This document shows positions 17,301-24,900 of a stretch of 38,928 bases of DNA, in pieces. The position numbers and the translations under genes are program-made. Under the pieces are notes generated by a model. The model was given only the letters and a program-made list of their open reading frames with translations, was not told the DNA's origin and did not search any database. The stretch is from positions 1 through 38,928 of IMG/VR virus record IMGVR_UViG_3300042387_002375; one strand, written 5' to 3'. The first letter of the stretch is position 1. Every line of letters starts with the position of its first letter. Source of the DNA: a virus.

Positions 17301-17498
17301 AGCAGATTCAATGAGCACTTGATGAATTTCTTCGGTCGTAATTCCGTCTCTAATATTAATCTTTGCATTGATTTCAATATCTGATAAGCTGACATCCTTA
17401 ATGCCGTCAACAGCCCACTTGACTGTTTTGTTAATCTTATCAATTTTGAAAACTTCTTTTTCTTTTGACCGTTTGATCACTTGTATTTCTTTTTCCAT
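14349..17498 (-). CDS. nrdA: Ribonucleotide reductase class Ia, large subunit, with two mini-inteins
   Basis: The 1049-residue precursor contains inteins at 435-575 and 763-915. Spliced NrdA would be 755 residues, close to E. coli NrdA (761). Residues 1-95 form an ATP-cone. Active-site residues are present: Cys225 (SFASC), Asn433, Cys576 and Glu578 (N-L, then CQE after splicing) for the Asn437/Cys439/Glu441 set, and Cys599 (IGIC) for Cys462. The radical-path Tyr pair is at 1021-1022 (KTIYYT), and the C-terminal redox pair is Cys1042 and Cys1047 (CSGGAC). It reduces ribonucleoside diphosphates together with NrdB. Its ATG follows the previous stop by 5 bases and nrdB follows directly, so they are probably co-transcribed. 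Without splicing of intein 1, the thiyl-radical Cys cannot sit in the active site. Confidence 0.97.
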   Translation of the reverse strand: MEKEIQVIKRSKEKEVFKIDKINKTVKWAVDGIKDVSLSDIEINAKINIRDGITTEEIHQVLIESAANLITIDTPNYQYVAARLLTYQLRKNVWGGKNPPKLIDLIKKNVTAGVYTSEILDLYSEKELNKIDEFIDHDRDFIFTYAGIKQLIDKYLVQNRKTKEVFETPQFAYILIAAIAFANYPKETRLDYVKKAYNYFSKHKINLPTPIMAGVRTPLKSFASCLLAGVDDSMASILANVSAIGHATANRYGIGFNFAHVRALGAPIRNGDVIHTGKIPFLKVFESTVKSCHQNGIRGGSATTTVFVFDYEIEDIVVLKNNAGTEENRVRKLDYSIGMSKLFYQRWLNNENITLFSSHECKDLFEKFGTEEFDELYVKYEKDSSLKFKKTISARDLFDLITKERIETGRIYIINVDNVNSHSAWLDTVQMSNLCVTGDTLIDIQTDGQNLTVQMKDLDFYVKTSKDLKVKSYDISSKQVVYSEITAFAQTGESIELIEIEDEKGNIVKCTPEHKIFTENKGYVLARDLVQDDILITNAPTKISKISRYQKVEPVYDITVRNTENFFANNILVHNCQEVTHPIVPLKSLEDKDAEIGICILAAINWLEIASDNEFEKVCDITVRMLDEIIDYQEYFCPAAENFATKRRSLGIGITNLAAVLAKNNLKFEDKEAPNFVADFMEKQQYFCLKSSMELAKEKGKCEKFDRTTYSKGLLPIDHYKKDKLDAIVTTPLKMDWETLRKDILQYGLRNSTTSAHMPCESCQALDTRIQTPQGIFALEDLFAKAGLDTKSIEEQGVPGWYELPKPFYVKTLEGDQIVERAYYNGNSSDAYDIEFEDGKSYKFTGNHKLLVSKGSFDAWICVRDLKEEDNIVCLQTNSSKISKITKLTEQVQTYDIEVANVHHYALENGCIAHNSSVIQNSTNGFEPIRSLITYKKSKASTVPVIAPNATQWKNRYTIAFDMKDNIGYLNIVAAIQKFTDMAMSVNFYYDYSHYPNKMIPHSKVIKEMMHHYSLGGKTIYYTNTNDNDKEQLMNKEEDSSCSGGACTI
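14754..15212 (-). other. NrdA intein 2 (153-residue mini-intein)
   Basis: Precursor residues 763-915. It starts CQALDTRIQTPQG (block A), has a Thr-x-x-His block B (YKFTGNHKLLV), and ends TYDIEVANVHHYALENG then CIAHN (blocks F and G) before extein Ser916. It interrupts the sequence equivalent to E. coli ALMPSET/SSQ. There is no room for a LAGLIDADG or HNH homing endonuclease, so it is a splicing-only element that cannot move by itself. Splicing chemistry appears complete: Cys1, His-Asn end, Ser+1. Confidence 0.93.
15774..16196 (-). other. NrdA intein 1 (141-residue mini-intein)
   Basis: Precursor residues 435-575. It starts CVTGDTLIDI (block A), has block B VKCTPEHKIFT with Thr-x-x-His, and ends VYDITVRNTENFFANNILVHN-like blocks F and G, with His-Asn before extein Cys576. 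It sits exactly before the Cys equivalent to E. coli Cys439, the catalytic thiyl-radical residue, which doubles as the +1 nucleophile for splicing. No homing endonuclease domain is present. Confidence 0.94.
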
Positions 17499-17503
17499 AT
17501 TTT

Positions 17504-18061
17504 TTAAATTTTTGTTGCAAATAGGCTGATATAATGCTTCTCGGAAATTTCTTCAAAGCTTGTTTGATTAAAGTCAGGAAAGTGCCTCAAGACTAGTTTC
17601 TTATAAAATAACAGAAGTCTTTCGTCTTTCGGCTCGGAAATCTCGAATGCAATTTTTGTCATTTGATTTAGATTATACTCTTTTTCTACAAAACTTTTCA
17701 AAAAAGATAATTTAAGTGCGGTGAATAATTCAAAAGACAATAATTTTGAAAGATTTATATTAAGCAAGTTTTTGTTTAAATCTTGTAAGGAAATGTAACA
17801 AGACACTTCGGATCCATTTTCCTCAAAACTAATAACTATATTAAACTCTTTTCCGTCAAGCGTTTGAATCAAGTAAGAGCATGACGGTTCTTTTGTGGTT
17901 AACTCGCAATCTTCAATTAGCGTCGCAAACATACTAAGTTCAGCTGCTTTATAAAAATATCTATCCCAATCAATAGCGCTCTCATCCAAATCTTTAGTAA
18001 AAGGATCTTTCAAACGAACTGACTCATAAAGAGCAGCAATATAATCGTTGTCTTTATTCAT
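17504..18061 (-). CDS. Uncharacterised phage protein in the nrd cassette
   Basis: A 185-residue protein with no named family that I can assign. The middle (SYLIQTLDGKEFNIVISFEE) is a beta-hairpin pattern. The later segment (KIAFEISEPKDER, then LLFYKKLVLRHF) resembles a recurrent phage arrangement in which a beta strand with 'F..sE.kd.R' precedes a helix with 'lY.kLv.R'. A GNAT-like or other alpha/beta fold is possible but unproven. This start has the best Shine-Dalgarno in the window: AAGGAG, 4 bases before the ATG at 18061, inside the end of the upstream gene, which it overlaps by 8 bases. That differs from the late genes, which mostly lack such sites. Confidence 0.72.
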   Translation of the reverse strand: MNKDNDYIAALYESVRLKDPFTKDLDESAIDWDRYFYKAAELSMFATLIEDCELTTKEPSCSYLIQTLDGKEFNIVISFEENGSEVSCYISLQDLNKNLLNINLSKLLSFELFTALKLSFLKSFVEKEYNLNQMTKIAFEISEPKDERLLLFYKKLVLRHFPDFNQTSFEEISEKHYISLFATKI

Positions 18062-18800
18062 GAAACTCCTTCAAATAATCTGGTCTTATCGAATACAGCG
18101 TAAAGAAAGCAAAAAATGAGTTTGGTTTATATTGAAATGACTCATCTAAATACAAGTCCTCATTAAAAATTCCTTCTTTATCTACTTCAAAAGCAACCAT
18201 CTTCTTTTTGACCTCAGTTCCTTCATCATCAATTCTCATAGAAAGCTCTTTAGAAAGAATTGGAATATGATGTTGTGGATTATTGGTTGCAAACAAATAA
18301 ATTCTGTTTCCTTTGTGCTTAAATGAAGTTCTGGAATCTTTAGGGTTCAATCCGAGCCTTAAAATCTTTTCTTGTCTATCTTTTTCTGTAATATGAAAGA
18401 CTCTAAAAGAAGCAATCGCATTTTTGCTCAACGTAACAGGATATTTGGGCTCAAATTGATATATGTCTACATTATTTTTTCCCATCGTGTGTTTTACAAT
18501 TCCGTAACCCTGTTGATTTAAAATTCTATTCAATTCGTCAGATTGTTCTTGGAATTGTTTTGCGTTTCTCACAACGATCGTAACAGTATTTGGAACTCCG
18601 AATTTATAAGGCTTCGTTGGTTGTAGTAAAGGAATATCTTCAACTTCTACAATATAATTTTTAAAAGAACCAAATAAAGCAGCTTTCAAGTTCTTGGAGC
18701 CATAAGAAACTTCCAATCCTTCTCGGAGTATTTTTTTGTTTGCCCAGTAATCAAGGAACGAAGCTCCTAAGACACGTTTTGTTGGAAATGCTTCTATCAT
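18054..18800 (-). CDS. Uncharacterised protein with an ADP-ribosyltransferase-like segment
   Basis: A 248-residue protein starting at the ATG at 18800, which overlaps the upstream TGA (ATGA). Residues 128-170 (SFRVFHITEKDRQEKILRLG then LNPKDSR and NRIYLFATN) have the layout of ART-fold proteins of the 'HxT...IL..GL.P' type, in which a His on the first strand binds NAD. The C-terminus (FFTLYSIRPDYLKEF) also fits the last strand of such domains. The residues needed for catalysis cannot be assigned with certainty. T4 uses ADP-ribosyltransferases to modify host proteins, but here function is only suggested. It is encoded in the nrd cassette, between a 61-residue gene and the 185-residue gene, and the three are probably co-translated. 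Confidence 0.65.
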   Translation of the reverse strand: MIEAFPTKRVLGASFLDYWANKKILREGLEVSYGSKNLKAALFGSFKNYIVEVEDIPLLQPTKPYKFGVPNTVTIVVRNAKQFQEQSDELNRILNQQGYGIVKHTMGKNNVDIYQFEPKYPVTLSKNAIASFRVFHITEKDRQEKILRLGLNPKDSRTSFKHKGNRIYLFATNNPQHHIPILSKELSMRIDDEGTEVKKKMVAFEVDKEGIFNEDLYLDESFQYKPNSFFAFFTLYSIRPDYLKEFHE

Positions 18801-18982
18801 ATATCTTCGTGTCTGTTTACTGGCTCTTTCCAAAGCTCATAACCAATCTTTTCATCGTACTCCAAAGAAAGCTTCATAACCTTTTGATAAAGATCTGCAG
18901 ACCATTCAAAATCAAATCTGCAAAGAACATCGCCAAGGTAATAAAAACCATTTGCAAGCGCTTTGTAGAAGAAGTATTTCAT
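18797..18982 (-). CDS. Small uncharacterised phage protein
   Basis: A 61-residue protein starting MKYFFYKALANGFYYLGDVL, with an amphipathic aromatic N-terminal helix and an acidic C-terminal half (SLEYDEKIGYELWKE). It is not clearly a transmembrane protein, because the hydrophobic stretch is broken by Lys and Asn. Short proteins with this 'FYK..AN.FYY.GD' start seem common in large T4-like phages, but I know no function. Its stop overlaps the next ATG, which supports its being real. It heads the nrd cassette. No late-type octamer lies upstream, so an early or middle promoter in 18983-19036 is likely. Confidence 0.65.
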   Translation of the reverse strand: MKYFFYKALANGFYYLGDVLCRFDFEWSADLYQKVMKLSLEYDEKIGYELWKEPVNRHEDI

Positions 18983-19036
18983 GAATTTTGAGAGATAGTT
19001 CGAGCGTGATTGTCTGTTATTATTTCAAAATTTCAA

Positions 19037-19576
19037 TTAATTTGTTTTGAAATTTCCGCCACCAGGCTTCGTGTCATCCCATTTATTAGAATTTGGAAGG
19101 ACAACGTTTTTATTTGTCAGATTGATTTCTGCTTTGAGATCATCTGGAGTGGTTTTGATTTCTTCCGGACCGTGAATTTTGCTTTTGCGACGGAGACTGT
19201 CAGGAATTGGTCCACGATTATTAAAATCTGGACCCGCTAATTCGATTAAATTTAACGGAATAGTTGTCGGATTTGCATACAAACCCGGAGCATGTTCAAC
19301 ATATATGTCTGCATAGAGGAAGTCGGATCCGACTGATCCAGAGTAATTTGTAGAAGTGGATGGATAAATTGATTTAATAGCTCCAATACGAAGATTGAGA
19401 TCAAAAGTTGGCTCTAACAAAGATTTAATAAAGTCTTGAAAGGATTGAGCTCGGTTTAAAACATACTCGTGCTTCAGAGCTTCCTTCTTAACGCGGACTC
19501 TGTCACCTACTAAAAATCCTCCAGACTCAAAACGAGAAATCTCGCGTTCGAAAAGTAAATTAAATTTGTTTGCCAT
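19037..19576 (-). CDS. Uncharacterised late protein
   Basis: A 179-residue protein I do not recognise. Residues 18-45 (GGFLVGDRVRVKKEALKHEY) look like a small SH3/KOW-type barrel strand pair. A second beta segment follows (LYADIYVEHAPGLY, then PLNLIEL). The last 60 residues are polar and probably disordered, with KIHGPEEIKTTPDDLKAEIN. It is transcribed divergently from the baseplate genes. An octamer (GATAAATA) 5 bases before its ATG marks it as a likely late gene, unlike the nrd cassette just downstream. Confidence 0.68.
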   Translation of the reverse strand: MANKFNLLFEREISRFESGGFLVGDRVRVKKEALKHEYVLNRAQSFQDFIKSLLEPTFDLNLRIGAIKSIYPSTSTNYSGSVGSDFLYADIYVEHAPGLYANPTTIPLNLIELAGPDFNNRGPIPDSLRRKSKIHGPEEIKTTPDDLKAEINLTNKNVVLPNSNKWDDTKPGGGNFKTN

Positions 19577-19581
19577 ATTTT

Positions 19582-19589
19582 TATTTATC
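19582..19589 (-). promoter_or_regulatory. Late-promoter-like octamer GATAAATA
   Basis: TTTAGATAAATAAAAAT on the - strand, 5 bases before the ATG at 19576. It forms one side of a divergent promoter region with the + strand octamer at 19635. Confidence 0.65.
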
Positions 19590-19634
19590 TAAAAATTGTT
19601 TCAAATTCAATTTTTCTTTTTGTGTGATTTTGCT

Positions 19635-19642
19635 GATAAGTA
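19635..19642 (+). promoter_or_regulatory. Late-promoter-like octamer GATAAGTA
   Basis: GATAAGTA on the + strand, 6 bases before the ATG of the gp25-like gene at 19649. It is the likely promoter for the baseplate operon. Confidence 0.65.
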
Positions 19643-19648
19643 TTTTTA

Positions 19649-20149
19649 ATGGCCATTAAAATCTCCAATCTCCAGCAAATTGCTAATCAGTATGCTCAAA
19701 AGGCATATTATTACAAAGATTTGCATTTGGACTTTGAAAAAAACGGAGAATACAATACAACTCTTGGCAAAAAAATTGAAGGAAACGACCTGAAAGTAGA
19801 TTTTGATGAAAGTGCTATAAGAAACTCTTTAAAAAACCTTTTCAACACAAAACCAGGACAGAGATTTCTTTTTCCTCTTTATGGTCTTGACCTTTATCAG
19901 TATTTGTTTGAAGCAGTCAATGAGTTTAATGGTCAGCTAATTGGCGAAAAGATTGTAACGTCTATTGAAAATTTTGAGCCGCGCGTAGTTGTTCGTGAAT
20001 GCAATGTGGTTGCTATGCCCGATGATAATCAATATGATATAACAATTATTGTAGAAATCCCTATTCTTAATTCATTAGCTTCTATAAATACTGCTTTGGA
20101 CATTAAGACACAATCATTCATCTTTATAGAAACTTCGAGAAACCGATGA
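19649..20149 (+). CDS. gp25: gp25-like baseplate wedge protein
   Basis: A 166-residue protein. Residues 60-115 contain the gp25/GPW signature: LKNLFNTKPGQRFLFPLYG, a middle LYQYLFEAV, then IENFEPRVVVRE. This family is a conserved part of contractile-tail baseplates (T4 gp25, also in type VI secretion) and links the wedge to the sheath. It is somewhat longer than T4 gp25 (132). Its TGA overlaps the ATG of the gp6-like gene (ATGA at 20146), the same 25-then-6 order as T4. This pair is the strongest evidence for a myovirus-type tail. Confidence 0.93.
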   Translation: MAIKISNLQQIANQYAQKAYYYKDLHLDFEKNGEYNTTLGKKIEGNDLKVDFDESAIRNSLKNLFNTKPGQRFLFPLYGLDLYQYLFEAVNEFNGQLIGEKIVTSIENFEPRVVVRECNVVAMPDDNQYDITIIVEIPILNSLASINTALDIKTQSFIFIETSRNR

Positions 20150-21981
20150 CAAACGAAACAACAAACGATTTTCCTCTTCCAAAAGACACATATGCTGCTT
20201 TTGATGCAATCTCTTTGCGCAATCTGATTATTGAGAGATTGAATGACAAAGGAGTCTTCACCGATCAAAATTATATAGGCTCCAATCTTGCTGCTATTAT
20301 TGATATTGTTTCCTATTCTTTCAATACCTTAATTTATTATCTAAACAGAACCAGCACGGAATCTACTTTTACAGAAGCTCAGCTTTATGAAAACATTAGC
20401 AGAATTGTTAAGCTTCTTGATTATAAGCCAGTTGGCTATCAAACTTCTACTCTAACCTTTCAGTGTTCTGCTGACAATAGAGACAATAGCTTTGATTTAG
20501 TTAATGGCGTTTATACAATTCCGAGATATTCTTATCTAACAATTGGAAACATTCCTTTTTCTTTTAATGAAGACGTTTCGTTTTCAGTTAGCCAGCAAAG
20601 CGTTCTAGAGCTAACAGACATTACAAACAGAAAATTGTTATTTCAGGGTGTTTACAGAGAAAATCCAATACACACAGCTTCTGGAGATTCTAATGAAATA
20701 GTTACGATAAACGTTGCAAATGCTCTTGTTGATCACCTCAACATCGACGTTTATGTTTATGAGATTTCTCAAAATAGATGGGTTCAATACAGAGAAACAC
20801 CAAGCTTGTATACTGAACAGCCTTCAACGAGAAGTTATGAAAAGCGCTTGAATCCAAACTTCTTGTATGAAATTACATTCGGAGACGGAGTAAACGGAAG
20901 AAGATTGCAGCAAGGAGATCGCGTTGCAATTTACTTCTTGCAGAGTTCTGGAGATCTTGGAGTTATCGGGCCAAGAACTTTGAGCGACCCTCAGCTCGAT
21001 AGATCTATTTTCAATACGACTGCTTATGAAGCAATTCTTTCGGATGTAAAGCAAGATCAACAATCCTTTTTGTTGACAGCTCCTCTGTTTCAAAGATTAT
21101 TTTTTGATAACATTTCCGGATCCACTGTACCAAAGAACGTTGAAGATGCAGATAGCATTAGAAAAAATGCTCCTGCAAATTTCAAAAGCCAGTACCGTCT
21201 CGTTACGATTTCAGACTACGAAACGTTTATCAAAACTAACTTCAACAACTTTATCGGAGACATTAAGGCATTTAGCAATTGGGATTATACTTCAAAGTAT
21301 TTAAAATACTTCAATGATATTCAAGTAAGTCCAACTGCTTTTCGTCAAATCATGTTGAACCAGGTGCTTTATTCAGATGCTTGCAATTTTAATAATGTTT
21401 ATTTGTGCGGTGTTCCAAAAGTTGCACAGGGTTCTACTTTAAAATATTTGCTGCCTGCTCAAAAAGAATTAATTATTTCAAATCTTCAGCCTTTAAAAAT
21501 GTTGACAACCGAGACAACGTTTGTTGATCCAATCTTCAAGGCACTAACATTTGGCGTAAAGTCTGTTGATTCTGAAGTTGTTGTTAGCGATGCAGACTTT
21601 ACTCAAGTAGAATTTGCAAAAACTCCAGGAAATAACAGAAACAACCAGAGCATTATTGCAGACATTGTTAATGTGTTCCAACAATTCTTCAGTCCTCTTC
21701 GACAAGAAATTGGCGGCATGATTGATCATAGCTTGTTAACAAGCAATATTTTGTCAATTGACGGAATTTCTTCAATTACTACAAGAAGACTAGACACAAA
21801 TGAATCGACTGAAGGTCTTTCGTTTTATTTGTGGAATCCAACATATCCAGACCTTGATAAAAAAGCTGTCGTCAATAATCTTATTCTCAGTCCTTTTGAA
21901 TTTTTGTACTTCCAGGATCTACAAAATGTTGCAAGCAAGTTTGTTGTAATAGAAAGTCCGTACGTAAACACTAAATATTAA
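20146..21981 (+). CDS. gp6: gp6-like baseplate wedge protein
   Basis: A 611-residue protein that follows the layout of T4 gp6 (660 residues). The N-terminal helix region with SLRNLIIERLNDKG and GSNLAAIIDIVSYSFNTLIY matches gp6 (NLIEWLNG, GSRLNVLCDLLAYNTLYI). A beta region follows with FLYEITFGDGVNGRRLQQGD (gp6 has FYFGEG). Then comes a segment around RLVTISDYETFIKTNF (gp6 RCVTATDYDTFVSERF). In T4, gp6 dimers form the inner ring of the baseplate and drive its change of shape. Gene order with the gp25-like gene supports the call. Confidence 0.92.
   Translation: MTNETTNDFPLPKDTYAAFDAISLRNLIIERLNDKGVFTDQNYIGSNLAAIIDIVSYSFNTLIYYLNRTSTESTFTEAQLYENISRIVKLLDYKPVGYQTSTLTFQCSADNRDNSFDLVNGVYTIPRYSYLTIGNIPFSFNEDVSFSVSQQSVLELTDITNRKLLFQGVYRENPIHTASGDSNEIVTINVANALVDHLNIDVYVYEISQNRWVQYRETPSLYTEQPSTRSYEKRLNPNFLYEITFGDGVNGRRLQQGDRVAIYFLQSSGDLGVIGPRTLSDPQLDRSIFNTTAYEAILSDVKQDQQSFLLTAPLFQRLFFDNISGSTVPKNVEDADSIRKNAPANFKSQYRLVTISDYETFIKTNFNNFIGDIKAFSNWDYTSKYLKYFNDIQVSPTAFRQIMLNQVLYSDACNFNNVYLCGVPKVAQGSTLKYLLPAQKELIISNLQPLKMLTTETTFVDPIFKALTFGVKSVDSEVVVSDADFTQVEFAKTPGNNRNNQSIIADIVNVFQQFFSPLRQEIGGMIDHSLLTSNILSIDGISSITTRRLDTNESTEGLSFYLWNPTYPDLDKKAVVNNLILSPFEFLYFQDLQNVASKFVVIESPYVNTKY
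21970..21977 (+). promoter_or_regulatory. Late-promoter-like octamer ACTAAATA
   Basis: ACTAAATA lies 6 bases before the ATG at 21984 and overlaps the end of the gp6-like gene. The TAAATA core and spacing fit the set; the second base is unusual. It may be a secondary promoter in the operon. Confidence 0.4.
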
Positions 21982-21983
21982 AC

Positions 21984-24900
21984 ATGTCTTTAGAATTTTC
22001 TACATCTCCAGACACAAAGGGTGACGTTTATGCAACAACGTTTGTTTTCAAAAAAACGACTTTGCCTTCCTATACAATAACAACTTGGGACTTTGGAGAT
22101 GGAAATTTTGTTTATAATCAAGAAGAAGCTTCTCATGTTTATAATTTTCCTGGAGTATATAAAGTTTCTTTGTCTGCATGGTCGGAGCAAGGAAGTCTGG
22201 AAACGTTTTCGGAATTAATCGACGTCGATTATATTTTAAGAGACGCAATTATTATTGATCAAATTCCTTCTCGTTGGGGCGTACCCGGTTTGCCTTCTGT
22301 AGAACCTTTTGTTGTCAGTTTGACGTCTGCAAAAATTGATGAGCCTTTAAGTGTTGTTCTTCAAGCACTCAATACAAAATCTGTTCCGCATTATGCTGTT
22401 CCAGAAAAATGGAACTTTCTTGTTCCAAAATGGAGGTTTGTTGATGCAACTACGAATCAAATTTTGGACGGTCCAATACCACTCAGCACTACTCCGGTTT
22501 ATAAAGACTCGGTACAAATTGCCGTCAAAGGCCAAGCTTCTTTTTATTATGTTGATGATCTTGCAACAGGAACAGATCCAACACAAAGCTGTCCGTTGCT
22601 AATAACTGCCACTCTCAGCACAGAAAGCTTTTCTTATCCTCCTGAAACCTTAATATATCCTTATCACAGTTATAGTAACTCAGAAGTAGCTCGAGCAGTT
22701 ATTGCTTGGCAGATTAGCGATGTTGTTCCAACCGATCTTAAAGTTACAGAAAATTTTTTAAATGACGTTTATCCAATAAAGTGGGCCGGCGTGCCCATTC
22801 CAATAATGATTACTTGTCGTTTCAATCCTTCCACGATTGAATCGTTTTCTTCAAGCTCTGCAGTATCTTCCACAGACGTTTTGTCATATCCAAGAACAAA
22901 CGAACTTGGAGGCATTTCTGCCGTTGATGTTAAAATTATAGGTTTGAGCAGCTCGCAATATACAGTAGACGAAGCTCCTTTGTATTTTAAAGCAACAGAC
23001 GAATCTAACAATGTATCAAGTGGTTATATTTTTACAACCGTTACTCCGCTTGTAACAGCTAATACCGTAACAATTCAAGTCAGCACGGTTGCTCATAATC
23101 AACTAGAAAGTGAAAACGAATTTCCCTTTCCGGACGGCTTTCCGATTACGCCCGAAGTTTATATTTCTCATCCCTTTGAAAGCAACATTAATAAAGTAAA
23201 TGTAGTTACATATCCAACCAATTGCGCAGATATTGAATATTTTAAAAATCTCGGCGTTCTGACAGACGGTTCCATATCTTTTATTGGAATGCCTGTCTTG
23301 TCTTCAAACTCTGTAGACAATTTGCAATTATCTGGAACTAATGGCATCTATGCAATTACATATAATCCCGTAAAGGAATTGATTTATGCTGGCGATGCAG
23401 ACCAAGATAAAATTTATGTAATCAATATTCGCAACGAAATTATACAGACTCTTTCGTTGTCTGCTCTATTTGGAGAACTTGGAAGTGCTCCTTCCTATAT
23501 GTCAATTGACAGCGAGCACAATGTTTGGATATCTTTGTATGATAGATATACTGCACTAAAATATAATAGTAGCTTACAAACCCTTCTTGCTTCTGCAGTT
23601 CCGACATTTTTTGATAATCTTGAAGAGTTTGACGAAGGAAGTCCTCTGATTGCTCCACCAATTGCTGAAACAGACAAAGAAAACGATGTATGGATATGTT
23701 ATTCACATCCTGTGAGCAGCTGTCTTTTAAAATTTGATAGCAACGGAGATTATGTTGCTTCAGCAGAAAATTTGCCTCTTGACAGTGTTCCGGTCAGCCT
23801 TGCAATTACCAAACAGAACAATGTTTGGGTTGCTTGCAGAGAAGCAAACGAAGTCCGATGCTATAACACAAACGGCAACTTGCTTTCTTCTTTTGAATAT
23901 AATACACCAAGTCATATAGCAGTCGACCGTCAAAATAATTTGTGGATTCTTCATGGTTATAATTTGTACAGCATGCTGAACACAACAACTCTTGCAGGAA
24001 GCTCTTGGAGAATTGAGACAAAACCAGAATTAAAAACCGAGATTGTCTTTGATCATTATGCTCCTCTGTCAGAGTATTCCGCTGAAGATCTTGATATAAC
24101 AGATGACACAAATGAAATATGGGGTGGTCTGACTGTTGATGTTTATAACAGAGCTTGGTTCATCGACAACGAAAATAATACAGCTGGCGTGTTTTCAGTA
24201 TTTACTCCAGAAAATATTAGAATTTTTGATGTTCAACCAACCGCTTCTACAAATTATATTCTGAGAACTGGCGACAGCTTTGTTACAGAAATTGATACAA
24301 CTATTATAAGATCTGCTCAAACTATTGGAGACTGGTCAGGCAACAGATGGTATCAAAAATACGCTGGTCAGTATAGCTCGGTTCCAGTATCTGGCGTTTC
24401 CGTTCCTTTTGCTATCAAAGATTTAAATGCAGAAGCTCGAATTGCAAAAGTTAATGACAGCTTTGATTGTGCAAATCATTTTAAATCTTTGGCACTTCCA
24501 GAAATCTTGAGCAGAAATACAGAATTCTTTGAAACGTTCTTGCCTGGAGTCGTTGGCTACGGAGATGCCGGAAAGGAAGACCTTGGAAGAATTGTTTACG
24601 AAAAAACAGCAAACTTTGTACCAAACCATGCAGATATTGATACATCCGAAATTGATCAATTAATGTCTACTGCAAGTGCTTTGTCAGTTCCAACAAAAAC
24701 GTTTGGAGTTAATTTTCCTGAAGAAATCAAACGACTTCTTAGCATCTTTTCTGTTCAAAAGCATTATTTAAGAGGCGTTCCAAATTTAGAAGCAGATATT
24801 AACAACAACATTGGTCCAATATTAACAGAAACTGATTTAATTAGTGCTGAGCAATATTTGTTTATGAAAGACAAAAGATATGATGTTTTTCAGCTCGTAT

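Noticed and set aside
18983-19036. Sigma-70-like promoter for the nrd cassette (TTGAAA on the - strand)
   Set aside because: No good -10 hexamer is found at suitable spacing, so the promoter position cannot be stated.
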